6,786 bases of DNA from Burkholderiaceae bacterium (GTDB lineage Bacteria > Pseudomonadota > Gammaproteobacteria > Burkholderiales > Burkholderiaceae), in assembly GCA_947380285.1 (NCBI GenBank), contig CANCQD010000115.1, forward strand, positions 1-6,786, read 5' to 3'. The position numbers were made by a program, and so were the translations under genes. Each line of letters starts with the position of its first letter. Position 1 is the first letter of the stretch. Below are positions 1-6,025 of this stretch, in pieces. The notes below the pieces were generated by a model that was not told the origin of the DNA, searched no databases, and worked only from the letters and a program-made list of their open reading frames with translations.

Positions 1-872
1 CCAAGAATTTGATACGCAATACCTGGACGATCAGGAACTCCAAGAACGGTAATCTTCGCTTCATCACGCGCAAAGGCGATGCCGGAAATAACTGCGGCTT
101 CCATAGTGCTGTCCTCTTCAAATGTAATCAAGGTGCCCGACTTCATCTCTTGGTCTAAGGGCATCAATGGGTCTGTCAAAGAAGACAGAACCCGGGTTTT
201 AACTTTGTACTTTCCTGCAAACTCCACTGATCGAATCTGCAATACCTTTGAACCTAAGCTTGCCATTTCTAACATCTCTTCAAAGGTTATCTTATCGAGA
301 CGTCGAGCATCTTCACAAACACGTGGATCGGTTGTGTAAACGCCATCAACGTCTGTGTAGATCAAGCATTCATCGGCTTTTAAGGCTGCTGCCATCGCTA
401 CCGCTGATGTATCAGAACCGCCACGACCTAATGTAGTGATGTTGCCGTTCGGATCAACGCCCTGGAAACCAGTAACCACAACAGCGCGGCCCGCATTGAG
501 GTCTTTAAGAATCTTGTCACTCTCAATACTCTTAATGCGCGCTTTGGTAAACGAAGAATCGGTATGAACCGTCACTTGCCAACCTGCGTAACTGATCGCA
601 TCAACACCTTCACGCATTAATGCCAGCGCTAATAAGCCAGAGCTGACCTGCTCACCAGTGGATGCAATTTGATCTAACTCGCGAGGATTTGCATCGGGAT
701 TAATGTCTTTTGCAAGGCCTAGCAAGCGATTAGTTTCACCAGACATAGCTGAAGGCACAACCACTACTTGGTGGCCAGCACGCATCCATTTGGCAACGCG
801 TTTAGCAACATTGGCAATGCGCTCAGTTGAGCCCATTGAGGTGCCACCATATTTATGAACGATAAGAGCCAT
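1..872 (-). CDS. lysC: Aspartate kinase (aspartokinase), N-terminal 290 residues, cut by the window edge
   Basis: Phosphorylates L-aspartate with ATP, the first step of the cytoplasmic pathway to lysine, threonine, methionine and diaminopimelate. Seen: the N-terminal KYGGTSMGS signature (residues 7-15), SAMSGETN (41-48), STGEQVS with the conserved Glu (71-77), the nucleotide-binding TTLGRGGSDTSAVA (146-159), and YTDVDGVYTTDPR (172-184). These form the amino-acid-kinase catalytic domain. From about residue 260 (ISGIAFARDEAKITVLG) the first ACT regulatory domain begins; the rest lies beyond base 1. Monofunctional LysC proteins are usually a little over 400 residues, so roughly 125 are missing here. 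The ATG at 872-870 gives the standard MALIVHKYGGTS start. Only a weak GACGG precedes it, whereas a much better ribosome site lies inside the gene (see 102-117). It is the next gene after tilS on the same strand but is separated from it by the oppositely oriented toxin-antitoxin pair. Feedback control by lysine and/or threonine is expected from the ACT domains, not shown by the sequence. Confidence 0.96.
   Translation of the reverse strand, partial: MALIVHKYGGTSMGSTERIANVAKRVAKWMRAGHQVVVVPSAMSGETNRLLGLAKDINPDANPRELDQIASTGEQVSSGLLALALMREGVDAISYAGWQVTVHTDSSFTKARIKSIESDKILKDLNAGRAVVVTGFQGVDPNGNITTLGRGGSDTSAVAMAAALKADECLIYTDVDGVYTTDPRVCEDARRLDKITFEEMLEMASLGSKVLQIRSVEFAGKYKVKTRVLSSLTDPLMPLDQEMKSGTLITFEEDSTMEAAVISGIAFARDEAKITVLGVPDRPGIAYQIL
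102..117 (-). promoter_or_regulatory. Internal Shine-Dalgarno and in-frame ATG inside lysC: candidate beta-subunit start
   Basis: On the minus strand AGAGGA (117-112) is followed after 7 bases by an ATG (104-102) that is Met257 in the lysC frame, at the junction of the kinase and ACT domains. Several bacteria, including Corynebacterium glutamicum and Bacillus subtilis, make an alpha2beta2 aspartokinase whose beta subunit is the ACT part translated from an internal start at about this point. The spacing and strength are better than at the lysC start itself. Translation from here is inferred, not shown. Confidence 0.5.
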
Positions 873-899
873 AAAAACCGTCTATTTAACTGTCTGTAA

Positions 900-917
900 C
901 AAGGAAAAGAATCCTTG
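900..917 (-). repeat. Short inverted repeat in the lysC leader
   Basis: CAAGGA (900-905) and TCCTTG (912-917) are perfect 6-bp complements around a 6-base spacer, 28-45 bases upstream of the lysC ATG. No T-run follows on either strand, so it is not a simple intrinsic terminator. It is too small to match a lysine riboswitch and may be incidental. Confidence 0.3.
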
Positions 918-935
918 AGGGTCTAAAAAGGGCTT

Positions 936-967
936 ATTTTACAGGGTTTTGTAGGCTTAAAGACCAA
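936..967 (-). promoter_or_regulatory. Possible lysC promoter
   Basis: On the minus strand TAAAAT (941-936, five of six to the sigma70 -10 consensus) lies 64 bp upstream of the lysC ATG. The nearest -35-like hexamer is TTGGTC (967-962), but the 20-bp spacer is longer than ideal and no good hexamer lies at 16-18 bp. The transcript would have a leader of about 57 bases containing the short inverted repeat at 900-917. This is a weak call; lysC may also be reached by read-through from tilS. Confidence 0.3.
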
Positions 968-971
968 GTCA

Positions 972-1001
972 TTGACTTTGCCCCATTGGGCAGTTTAGGA
1001 T
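972..1001 (+). promoter_or_regulatory. Putative promoter of the toxin-antitoxin operon
   Basis: TTGACT (972-977, five of six to the -35 consensus) and TAGGAT (996-1001, four of six to the -10 consensus) are 18 bp apart. They place a transcription start near 1008, about 26 bases before the antitoxin ATG. The spacer holds an inverted repeat (979-992) and the expected start lies in a direct repeat (1003-1020), the kind of arrangement expected for autorepression by a ribbon-helix-helix antitoxin. This is a sequence-pattern inference. Confidence 0.5.
979..992. repeat. Inverted repeat TGCCC-N4-GGGCA, candidate operator
   Basis: TGCCC (979-983) and GGGCA (988-992) are perfect complements around CATT. 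The 14-bp dyad lies wholly in the spacer between the -35 and -10 hexamers of the proposed antitoxin promoter, where a bound dimer would block RNA polymerase. The role as operator is inferred from position and from the autoregulation common in type II modules. Confidence 0.4.
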
Positions 1002-1002
1002 G

Positions 1003-1020
1003 GTGTTACTTAAGTGTTAC
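1003..1020. repeat. Direct repeat of GTGTTAC at 11-bp spacing, candidate operator half-sites
   Basis: GTGTTAC occurs at 1003-1009 and 1014-1020, start to start 11 bp, so both copies face the same side of the helix. They cover the predicted transcription start of the toxin-antitoxin operon. Ribbon-helix-helix proteins often bind tandem short sites cooperatively, so these may be antitoxin half-sites. No protein-binding evidence is available from sequence alone. Confidence 0.4.
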
Positions 1021-1033
1021 CTCGAGACATTCT

Positions 1034-1327
1034 ATGAACCCTATCAGCACAACCTCCCTCAAACTACCTGCAGAAATTAAGCTTCAGGCTGCTAACGCTG
1101 CAAAAGATTTGGGTATTACCCCGCATGCATTTATGGTGGAGGCAATTAAACAAGCAAGCATGAATGCTGAATTACGCAGATCATTTATTGAGGATGCTAA
1201 TAATGCTCGCAATAGGGTTTTAGAAGAAGGTAAAGTACATGACTCTGACAAAGTCTTTAAGCATTTAAATGCGCGAATATCGAGTTCGACTGGCAAGAAG
1301 TCAACCCTGAAAGCAAGCAATTGGTAA
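1034..1327 (+). CDS. Ribbon-helix-helix (CopG/ParD-like) antitoxin of a type II toxin-antitoxin module
   Basis: Predicted 97-residue DNA-binding antitoxin that neutralises the toxin encoded directly downstream and probably represses its own promoter. Seen: a short N-terminal beta strand TTSLKLP (6-12), then helix A (about 13-27, AEIKLQAANAAKDLG), a turn, and helix B (about 29-41, TPHAFMVEAIKQA), the ribbon-helix-helix layout. A charged middle section follows, then a C-terminal stretch (about 73-97, KVFKHLNARI and a basic tail ending in Trp), which in this family usually wraps around the toxin. The ATG at 1034 is chosen because it puts the beta strand at the N terminus and has a weak GAGA 7 bases upstream; the in-frame TTG at 986 would sit inside the proposed promoter. 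The gene ends inside the toxin start (7-bp overlap), so the two are translationally coupled. The exact subfamily is not certain. Confidence 0.85.
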   Translation: MNPISTTSLKLPAEIKLQAANAAKDLGITPHAFMVEAIKQASMNAELRRSFIEDANNARNRVLEEGKVHDSDKVFKHLNARISSSTGKKSTLKASNW

Positions 1328-1614
1328 GAATTGTTTTCTCCCCAGAAGCTTTACATGATCTTGAACGACTTACTGACTGTTTAATTGAAATCGATAAAAA
1401 TGCCGCTCTTGCAACACTGGAGTTAATTGAGAGCGCTATTCAGATTCTGTCAAACCACCCGCTGATCGGTCGAAGCTGTGATGTTCACATCAGAGAGCTT
1501 GTCATCTCTCGCGGTAAGTCTGGTTACGTTGCGCTCTATAGTTTTGCTGAAGCTAAAAATACAGTACTTATCTGCACCATACGCCATCAAAAAGAATCTG
1601 GCGTTACACCTTAG
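1321..1614 (+). CDS. RelE/ParE-superfamily toxin, TTG start
   Basis: Predicted 97-residue toxin partner of the preceding antitoxin. Seen: N-terminal strand VRIVFSPEAL, two helices (about 7-44), HPLIGR (46-51), RELVISRGKSGYVALYSF (58-75) and the last strand with IRHQKESG (87-94). This pattern is familiar from proteins annotated as type II RelE/ParE-family toxin with a CopG-like antitoxin. RelE-type members cut mRNA on the ribosome and ParE-type members poison DNA gyrase; the sequence does not decide between them. No ATG or GTG exists upstream in frame back to the stop at 1258-1260, so TTG 1321 is the first usable start and aligns with the usual N terminus. It overlaps the antitoxin stop and has no strong ribosome site, so translation probably depends on coupling, which would keep toxin below antitoxin. 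The final VTP and stop lie in an 11-bp convergent overlap with tilS. No frameshift or stop; it appears intact. Confidence 0.87.
   Translation: MVRIVFSPEALHDLERLTDCLIEIDKNAALATLELIESAIQILSNHPLIGRSCDVHIRELVISRGKSGYVALYSFAEAKNTVLICTIRHQKESGVTP
1581..1604. repeat. Inverted repeat at the convergent ends of the toxin gene and tilS
   Basis: ACGCCA (1581-1586) and TGGCGT (1599-1604) are perfect complements around a 12-base AT-rich loop. The hairpin starts at the tilS stop codon on the minus strand and lies in the last codons of the toxin on the plus strand. No T-run follows on either side, so it is not a canonical intrinsic terminator. It could act as a modest 3'-end stem for the tilS transcript, or be chance. 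Confidence 0.3.
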
Positions 1615-2929
1615 TCCAAATAGGTAGTACGCGTGCCCCAGCAGAAGTGAGATGTGGGTAGCTCAGCCCAATACCGGCTACAGCAATCAATTCATCATGG
1701 ATATAGAGCAAAGGTGCCTGACGCTCCCATGGCGGGATATCGGCCTCTTGATACAGGTTTTTAAGGCTTTTCCGGGGGGTCTTGGGTTTAATCTGAATCT
1801 TCTCTGAGCCAAGGCGCTCTCTCAGGCTAATCTGATTACTCTCTTGGGCTGCTTTTACCCAATCTGCAGGTAGGCCCATTTTCTTGGAACTGGCTGGCAA
1901 TGTTTTAAGAACCCAGCGCCCTTCATCCGTTTTGGCTACCTGTAACACTCCGCGCCACAAGTAAATTTTTCGAGCGTCATGCAACCACTCAAGCCTTGCA
2001 TTTGCTTTCACATTAGCAAGATCACGCCACCAAGCCTGTAAACGTTCTTGAGATGGCATGGCTAAATATTGTGTTTGCAACCAATATCTCAGTACATTAT
2101 TTGCGGTTGGTAAATCTTTGTTAGCTAAAGCTAGCAGTGGCGCCACTTTCAATTGGTCTTTACTGAGGATGTTTTTGCCATCTTGCGTTGCCAGTCGGTT
2201 GAGCAGAACTTGCGCCTCTCCAAGTAGCTCTGCACTACGTGCCATATTTGCTAATGCTTCCGGCTGAATGCTTACTAAAGCAGGAATGACTTTTTTACGC
2301 ACCGCATTGCGCCGGTATTGAAGATCTTGATTACTAGGATCTTCAATCCATTTGAGCTTATGTTCTTTGGCATAAGCCTCGAGCTCTTGTCTTCTTTGGT
2401 TCAATAGTGGTCGCCAAAGAGTAAGGTGTTGATTACAAGAAGCTCCTCGGCCGAATTCTCTATTTAGCGGCATCCCAGACAAACCAGCAACACCAGAACC
2501 TCTCAGGAGCTGCAGAAGAACGGTTTCAGCTTGGTCGTTTTGATGATGCGCTAAGAGCAAGTCTTCAATGCCATACTCTTGGCAAAGATCGCTAAGCGCT
2601 TCGTAACGCCCCGCTCTTGCTCTAGCCTCAATATTGCCTTGCTCGTTAGAATTGTCTAGATGTAGGAGTCGAAAATCAAAATGAATTTGATATTTTTTGG
2701 CTAACTTCTCACAAAAAACAAGCCAATCATCAGCAGGTTTTTGTAAACCATGATGAATGTGAAATGCGAAGATCTGGTTTTTGGCTTGGTTTTTGTTTTG
2801 TGTTGCTGCTTTAGTTTGCGCTTTGCAAACCGTATCAAGCAATACAACCGAATCGAGGCCGCCGCTTAAGGCAACCGCAATTCGTTTTCCTGGTTTAGGA
2901 CTTTGCTGTAATTTCCTTGAACTTGCCAT
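1604..2929 (-). CDS. tilS: tRNA(Ile)-lysidine synthetase
   Basis: Uses ATP and lysine to convert C34 of the CAU-anticodon tRNA-Ile2 to lysidine, switching its codon to AUA and its charging from Met to Ile; an essential cytoplasmic enzyme in most bacteria. Seen in the 441-residue product: the PP-loop SGGLDS (22-27), HHGLQ (59-63), [11 protein letters not shown] (126-136), [12 protein letters not shown] (142-153), RPLL (173-176), EDPSN (196-200) and RRNAVR (206-211), all in the N-terminal ATP-pyrophosphatase domain. A helical middle domain and the C-terminal TilS domain follow (about 368-422, including [18 protein letters not shown] and AVAGIGL). Length is close to the E. coli enzyme (about 430). 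The ATG at 2929-2927 is kept because the 21 residues before the PP-loop are normal; it lies 35 bp inside accA with only a weak GAG ribosome site, which suggests coupling. The 3' end overlaps the toxin by 11 bp without loss of known motifs. Confidence 0.97.
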   Translation of the reverse strand: MASSRKLQQSPKPGKRIAVALSGGLDSVVLLDTVCKAQTKAATQNKNQAKNQIFAFHIHHGLQKPADDWLVFCEKLAKKYQIHFDFRLLHLDNSNEQGNIEARARAGRYEALSDLCQEYGIEDLLLAHHQNDQAETVLLQLLRGSGVAGLSGMPLNREFGRGASCNQHLTLWRPLLNQRRQELEAYAKEHKLKWIEDPSNQDLQYRRNAVRKKVIPALVSIQPEALANMARSAELLGEAQVLLNRLATQDGKNILSKDQLKVAPLLALANKDLPTANNVLRYWLQTQYLAMPSQERLQAWWRDLANVKANARLEWLHDARKIYLWRGVLQVAKTDEGRWVLKTLPASSKKMGLPADWVKAAQESNQISLRERLGSEKIQIKPKTPRKSLKNLYQEADIPPWERQAPLLYIHDELIAVAGIGLSYPHLTSAGARVLPIWTKV

Positions 2930-3866
2930 AGCTCATCAAACGATCATGACGACGCTCAAGCAATGCATCTACTTTCATGCCGTCAAAAGTCTTTAAAGAT
3001 TCAGCAAGTGCCTTACGCATATTGCCCATCATATTGTCGTAATCACGATGCGCACCACCAATTGGCTCAGCCACAATCTTGTCAATCAGACCTAAAGTCT
3101 TTAGGCGTTGCGCCGTTAAGCCTAGCTGCTCAGCAGCCTCCGGAGCCTTATCTGCCGTCTTCCACAGAATAGAAGCACAACCCTCAGGAGAGATTACCGA
3201 GTAAGTAGAGTTTTGCAACATCAAGACTACGTCACCCATGGCAATTGCTAAAGCACCACCAGAGCCGCCTTCACCAATAATGGTGGCAATGATAGGCACT
3301 TCAAGTTCTGCCTGTACATATAGGTTGCGGCCAATCGCTTCGGATTGATTGCGCTCTTCCGCATCAATGCCGGGGAATGCGCCCGGTGTATCAACGAAGG
3401 TGAAAACCGGAATACCAAACTTTTCGGCAAGGCGCATCAGGCGCATTGCTTTGCGATAACCTTCAGGACGACTCATGCCAAAGTTTCTGAGGGCACGCTC
3501 TTTGGTATCGCGCCCCTTCTGATGGCCGATCACCATACAAGGCTGGTTTTCAAAACGGGCTAAGCCACCGATGATCGATTGATCATCTGCAAAAGTACGA
3601 TCGCCATGTAACTCATGAAAATCCGTAAATAAGGCACCGACGTAATCTAGGGTGTAGGGACGCTGCGGATGACGCGCTACTTGAGATACCTGCCAAGGGG
3701 TGAGATTGGCATAAACGTCCTTAGTCAGCTGCTGACTTTTTTCAGAAAGCGTTTTAATCTCATCGGAGATGTCTACCGATGACTCATCTTGCACAAAACG
3801 CAGCTCTTCAATCTTTGACTCTAATTCGGCGATTTGCTGCTCAAAATCCAGGAAAGTCGTTTTCAT
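2895..3866 (-). CDS. accA: Acetyl-CoA carboxylase carboxyltransferase subunit alpha
   Basis: With AccD it forms the alpha2beta2 carboxyltransferase that moves the carboxyl group from biotinyl-BCCP to acetyl-CoA, making malonyl-CoA for fatty-acid synthesis in the cytoplasm. Seen in the 323-residue product: an N-terminal helical, coiled-coil-like segment (about 5-50), [16 protein letters not shown] (56-71), [20 protein letters not shown] (159-178), the oxyanion-type glycine loop [10 protein letters not shown] (198-207) and PEGCASILW (227-235), all hallmark AccA sequences. Length matches the E. coli protein (319). The ATG at 3866-3864 gives the normal start; no clear Shine-Dalgarno precedes it, and it lies 9 bp after the glycosylase stop, so it probably relies on coupling or on a promoter inside the glycosylase gene. 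accD and the biotin carboxylase genes are not in the window, as is usual for proteobacteria. Confidence 0.98.
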   Translation of the reverse strand: MKTTFLDFEQQIAELESKIEELRFVQDESSVDISDEIKTLSEKSQQLTKDVYANLTPWQVSQVARHPQRPYTLDYVGALFTDFHELHGDRTFADDQSIIGGLARFENQPCMVIGHQKGRDTKERALRNFGMSRPEGYRKAMRLMRLAEKFGIPVFTFVDTPGAFPGIDAEERNQSEAIGRNLYVQAELEVPIIATIIGEGGSGGALAIAMGDVVLMLQNSTYSVISPEGCASILWKTADKAPEAAEQLGLTAQRLKTLGLIDKIVAEPIGGAHRDYDNMMGNMRKALAESLKTFDGMKVDALLERRHDRLMSYGKFKEITAKS

Positions 3867-3875
3867 AGTCTGATT

Positions 3876-4544
3876 TTAATATTCAACTGGTATTGGGTCG
3901 ATACTTCTCCACATATACCAGGTGGCAACCGTACGCCAAGGAGCCCAATTAGCCGCCACCTCACGGGCCTCATGACGGCTGACAGGCTCTCCACTGAAGT
4001 AATTGAGGGATATGGCCTTAATCAGGCCAACATCGTCTAAGGGCAGGATATTGGGCCGAATCATATTGAAAATGAGGAACATTTCGGCAGTCCAGCGACC
4101 AATCCCCCGAATTGAGCTCAATTCCTTAATAACGCTCTCATCATCCATGTCTTTCCACTGGTTAGCGTGCAGCCGACCAGAATCAAAGTGATCCGCTAAA
4201 TCTCGGATGTACTCAACCTTACGCCCAGATAAACCAGCGGCGCGCAATTCCTCTACTGTGAGTGCCAGGATATTTTTAGGGGTCACTTTCTTTTTGCTAG
4301 CAGCAACCACTCTATTCCAAACCGATTGCGCCGCCGCAACTGAAATCTGCTGCCCAACAATTGATCTTGCCAGAGTATTAAATGAATCGCCACGGGTAAC
4401 TAAAAATCTAGATCCATGCTTGGGGATAATTTTTTTGAGAATACGGTCTTGCTTCATCAATTCTTTACAAGCCTGCTCCCAATAATCTGGGGCAACTTCT
4501 TGCAAGATGGATTCTGTTGCTGTTTTTTCTTTCGCTGCTGTCAT
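3876..4544 (-). CDS. HhH-GPD DNA glycosylase, 3-methyladenine glycosylase II (AlkA/Mag) type
   Basis: Base-excision repair enzyme expected to remove alkylated purines such as 3-methyladenine by cutting the N-glycosidic bond. Seen in the 222-residue product: SIVGQQIS (61-68), LRAAGLSGRKVEYIRDLA (100-117), the helix-hairpin-helix LSSIRGIGRWTAEMFL (142-157), and LPLDDVGL (167-174), where one of Asp170/Asp171 (by analogy with AlkA the second) is the catalytic aspartate. WAPWRTVATWYMWR (200-213) is typical of this family. It lacks the extra N-terminal domain of E. coli AlkA (282 residues) and so resembles the compact yeast Mag form. There is no Cys cluster for an iron-sulfur site, unlike Nth/MutY. 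The ATG at 4544-4542 overlaps the cysS stop by one base (TAATG), with AGGG 5 bases upstream, so it is co-translated with cysS. No Ada-type control element is seen. Confidence 0.92.
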   Translation of the reverse strand: MTAAKEKTATESILQEVAPDYWEQACKELMKQDRILKKIIPKHGSRFLVTRGDSFNTLARSIVGQQISVAAAQSVWNRVVAASKKKVTPKNILALTVEELRAAGLSGRKVEYIRDLADHFDSGRLHANQWKDMDDESVIKELSSIRGIGRWTAEMFLIFNMIRPNILPLDDVGLIKAISLNYFSGEPVSRHEAREVAANWAPWRTVATWYMWRSIDPIPVEY

Positions 4545-5965
4545 TAAGCCCTACGCCATTCTGTTAAGCCGCCGGGTTTATCTTCTAGAACAATCCCTTG
4601 GTCTAATAATGCTTTACGAATCATGTCCGCTTTCGCAAAGTCTTTTCCCTGCTTAGCAGCCACACGCTCTGCAATCTGTTCTTCAATTTGTGCTGGACTT
4701 AAGCCATCTTGATCTTTAGAACCCGCCTGTAAAAATGCTGTAGGATCACGTTGCAAGAAATTCAATGAAGCGCCGAGTGCCTTCAATATATTGGCAAGCG
4801 CTTGTTTTTCATTGCCTTGCGCGCGGTTGACTTCACTGGCCAAATCAAACAAGACAGCAATCGCTTCTGGCGTATTGAAATCGTCATTCATTGCATCAGC
4901 AAAGCGCTTTGCCCACGGATTATTAAGGTCCAGCGCCACTACCTGCGCCTTAGGCCCTTGAGCCAAGGCAGTGTATAGACGGCCCAAGCCAGAACGGGCT
5001 TCTTCTAATTGCGCATCGCTGTAATTAATTGGACTACGGTAATGCGCCTTTAACATGAAGAAACGCAGTACCTCCGGATCAAAACTTTTTAAGACATCCC
5101 GGATTAAAAAGAAGTTGCCTAAAGACTTAGACATCTTCTCCTCATTCACGCGGATGTGACCGTTATGCATCCAATAATTCACAAAAGGTGCATCGTCTTC
5201 TTTGCGGTCTTTGCCATACAAAGCACCTTCGCTTTGAGCGATTTCATTTTCATGGTGCGGGAACTGCAAGTCTGCGCCACCACCATGAATATCAAAGTGT
5301 TTACCTAGCAAATCACACGACATTGCCGAACATTCGATGTGCCAACCTGGGCGACCTACACCCCAAGGGGATTGCCAGCGTGTATCTTCTGGCTCTTCTG
5401 GCTTGGCGCTTTTCCATAAAACAAAATCGAGCGGATCACGTTTACCATCCACAACCGCTACACGTTCGCCAGCATTGAGTTCATCTAGCGTCTTACCAGA
5501 TAGCTGACCATATTGCGGTAACAAGCGCACAGCAAAATTCACATCGCCATCATTGGCTTGGTATGCCAATTCATTTTCAATCAGTTTGCCAATCATGCCC
5601 TGCATCTGCGCGATGTAGTTGGTAGCCCGTGGCTCTTGATCGGGACGCATTAAACCCAACTCATCAGAGTCAGCGTGCATGGCATCAATAAAGCGATTAG
5701 TTAATGCAGCAATAGTCTCGCCATTCTCGACAGCGCGATTGATGATTTTGTCGTCAATGTCCGTGATATTGCGTACATACTGCACTTCATAGCCGCTATC
5801 CCTGAGCCAACGAACCACCATATCAAAGACAATCATCACCCTAGCGTGGCCAATATGGCAAAAGTCGTAGACCGTCATACCGCAGACGTACATCTTCACT
5901 TTGCCCGGGACGATGGGCTTAAAGACCTGTTTTGAACGGCTTAGGGTGTTATAGATTTGCAGCAT
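4544..5965 (-). CDS. cysS: Cysteinyl-tRNA synthetase
   Basis: Class I aminoacyl-tRNA synthetase that charges tRNA-Cys in the cytoplasm. Seen in the 473-residue product: [10 protein letters not shown] with zinc ligand Cys28, the ATP-binding HIGH (37-40), [22 protein letters not shown] with zinc ligand Cys212, HHENE with zinc ligands His237 and Glu241, and KMSKS (277-281). The zinc set matches E. coli Cys28/Cys209/His234/Glu238 with a constant 3-residue shift. An anticodon-binding DALR-type domain follows (about 320 on), with NDDFNTPEA and a C-terminal tail ending TEWRRA. The start is ATG 5965-5963 ([10 protein letters not shown]), where the family begins; the frame stays open to 6061 but those 32 extra codons look non-coding. 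No Shine-Dalgarno precedes the ATG; upstream bases are C-rich. It is the first gene of the run cysS-glycosylase-accA-tilS. No T-box-like leader fits in the short upstream gap. Confidence 0.97.
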   Translation of the reverse strand: MLQIYNTLSRSKQVFKPIVPGKVKMYVCGMTVYDFCHIGHARVMIVFDMVVRWLRDSGYEVQYVRNITDIDDKIINRAVENGETIAALTNRFIDAMHADSDELGLMRPDQEPRATNYIAQMQGMIGKLIENELAYQANDGDVNFAVRLLPQYGQLSGKTLDELNAGERVAVVDGKRDPLDFVLWKSAKPEEPEDTRWQSPWGVGRPGWHIECSAMSCDLLGKHFDIHGGGADLQFPHHENEIAQSEGALYGKDRKEDDAPFVNYWMHNGHIRVNEEKMSKSLGNFFLIRDVLKSFDPEVLRFFMLKAHYRSPINYSDAQLEEARSGLGRLYTALAQGPKAQVVALDLNNPWAKRFADAMNDDFNTPEAIAVLFDLASEVNRAQGNEKQALANILKALGASLNFLQRDPTAFLQAGSKDQDGLSPAQIEEQIAERVAAKQGKDFAKADMIRKALLDQGIVLEDKPGGLTEWRRA

Positions 5966-6025
5966 AGGGCTATAAAGGTGGGGCAAGTAGCGCCAATTTG
6001 TTAGACTGAGCGCTGAGTATATCGA
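5966..6025. promoter_or_regulatory. Divergent control region between cysS and the TPR lipoprotein gene
   Basis: This 60-bp gap must carry both 5' ends. For cysS (minus strand) there are two options: TATACT (6021-6016, five of six) without a recognisable -35, giving a leader of about 44 bases; or TTGGCG (5996-5991) and TATAGC (5974-5969) 16 bp apart, which would start the RNA at the ATG. For the lipoprotein gene (plus strand) TATAAA (5971-5976) is the best -10, again without a clear -35. CTGAG is repeated at 6006-6010 and 6013-6017 around the palindrome AGCGCT. None of these is decisive. Confidence 0.3.

Noticed and set aside
986..1033. Upstream TTG start for the antitoxin at 986.
   Set aside because: It lies inside the proposed promoter spacer and adds 16 residues before the beta strand that normally opens this fold.
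873..1033. A lysine riboswitch, attenuator or tRNA gene in the lysC upstream gap.
   Set aside because: The gap is too short for a lysine riboswitch, and I see no cloverleaf, no Lys-codon leader peptide and no terminator stem with a T-run.
1084..1320. Open frame of 78 codons antisense to the antitoxin.
   Set aside because: It mirrors the antitoxin gene, shows no recognisable domain and has no ribosome site or promoter of its own that I can see.
1016..1607. GTTAC at both ends of the toxin-antitoxin cassette (1016-1020 and 1603-1607) as a target-site duplication.
   Set aside because: Five bases is too short to separate from chance, the downstream copy is inside the toxin and tilS coding ends, and no transposase or terminal inverted repeats are present.
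5188..5478. Open frame of 96 codons antisense to cysS, rich in His, and similar frames antisense to lysC, tilS, accA and the glycosylase.
   Set aside because: All fall opposite clearly conserved coding sequence and have composition expected of reverse-strand shadows.
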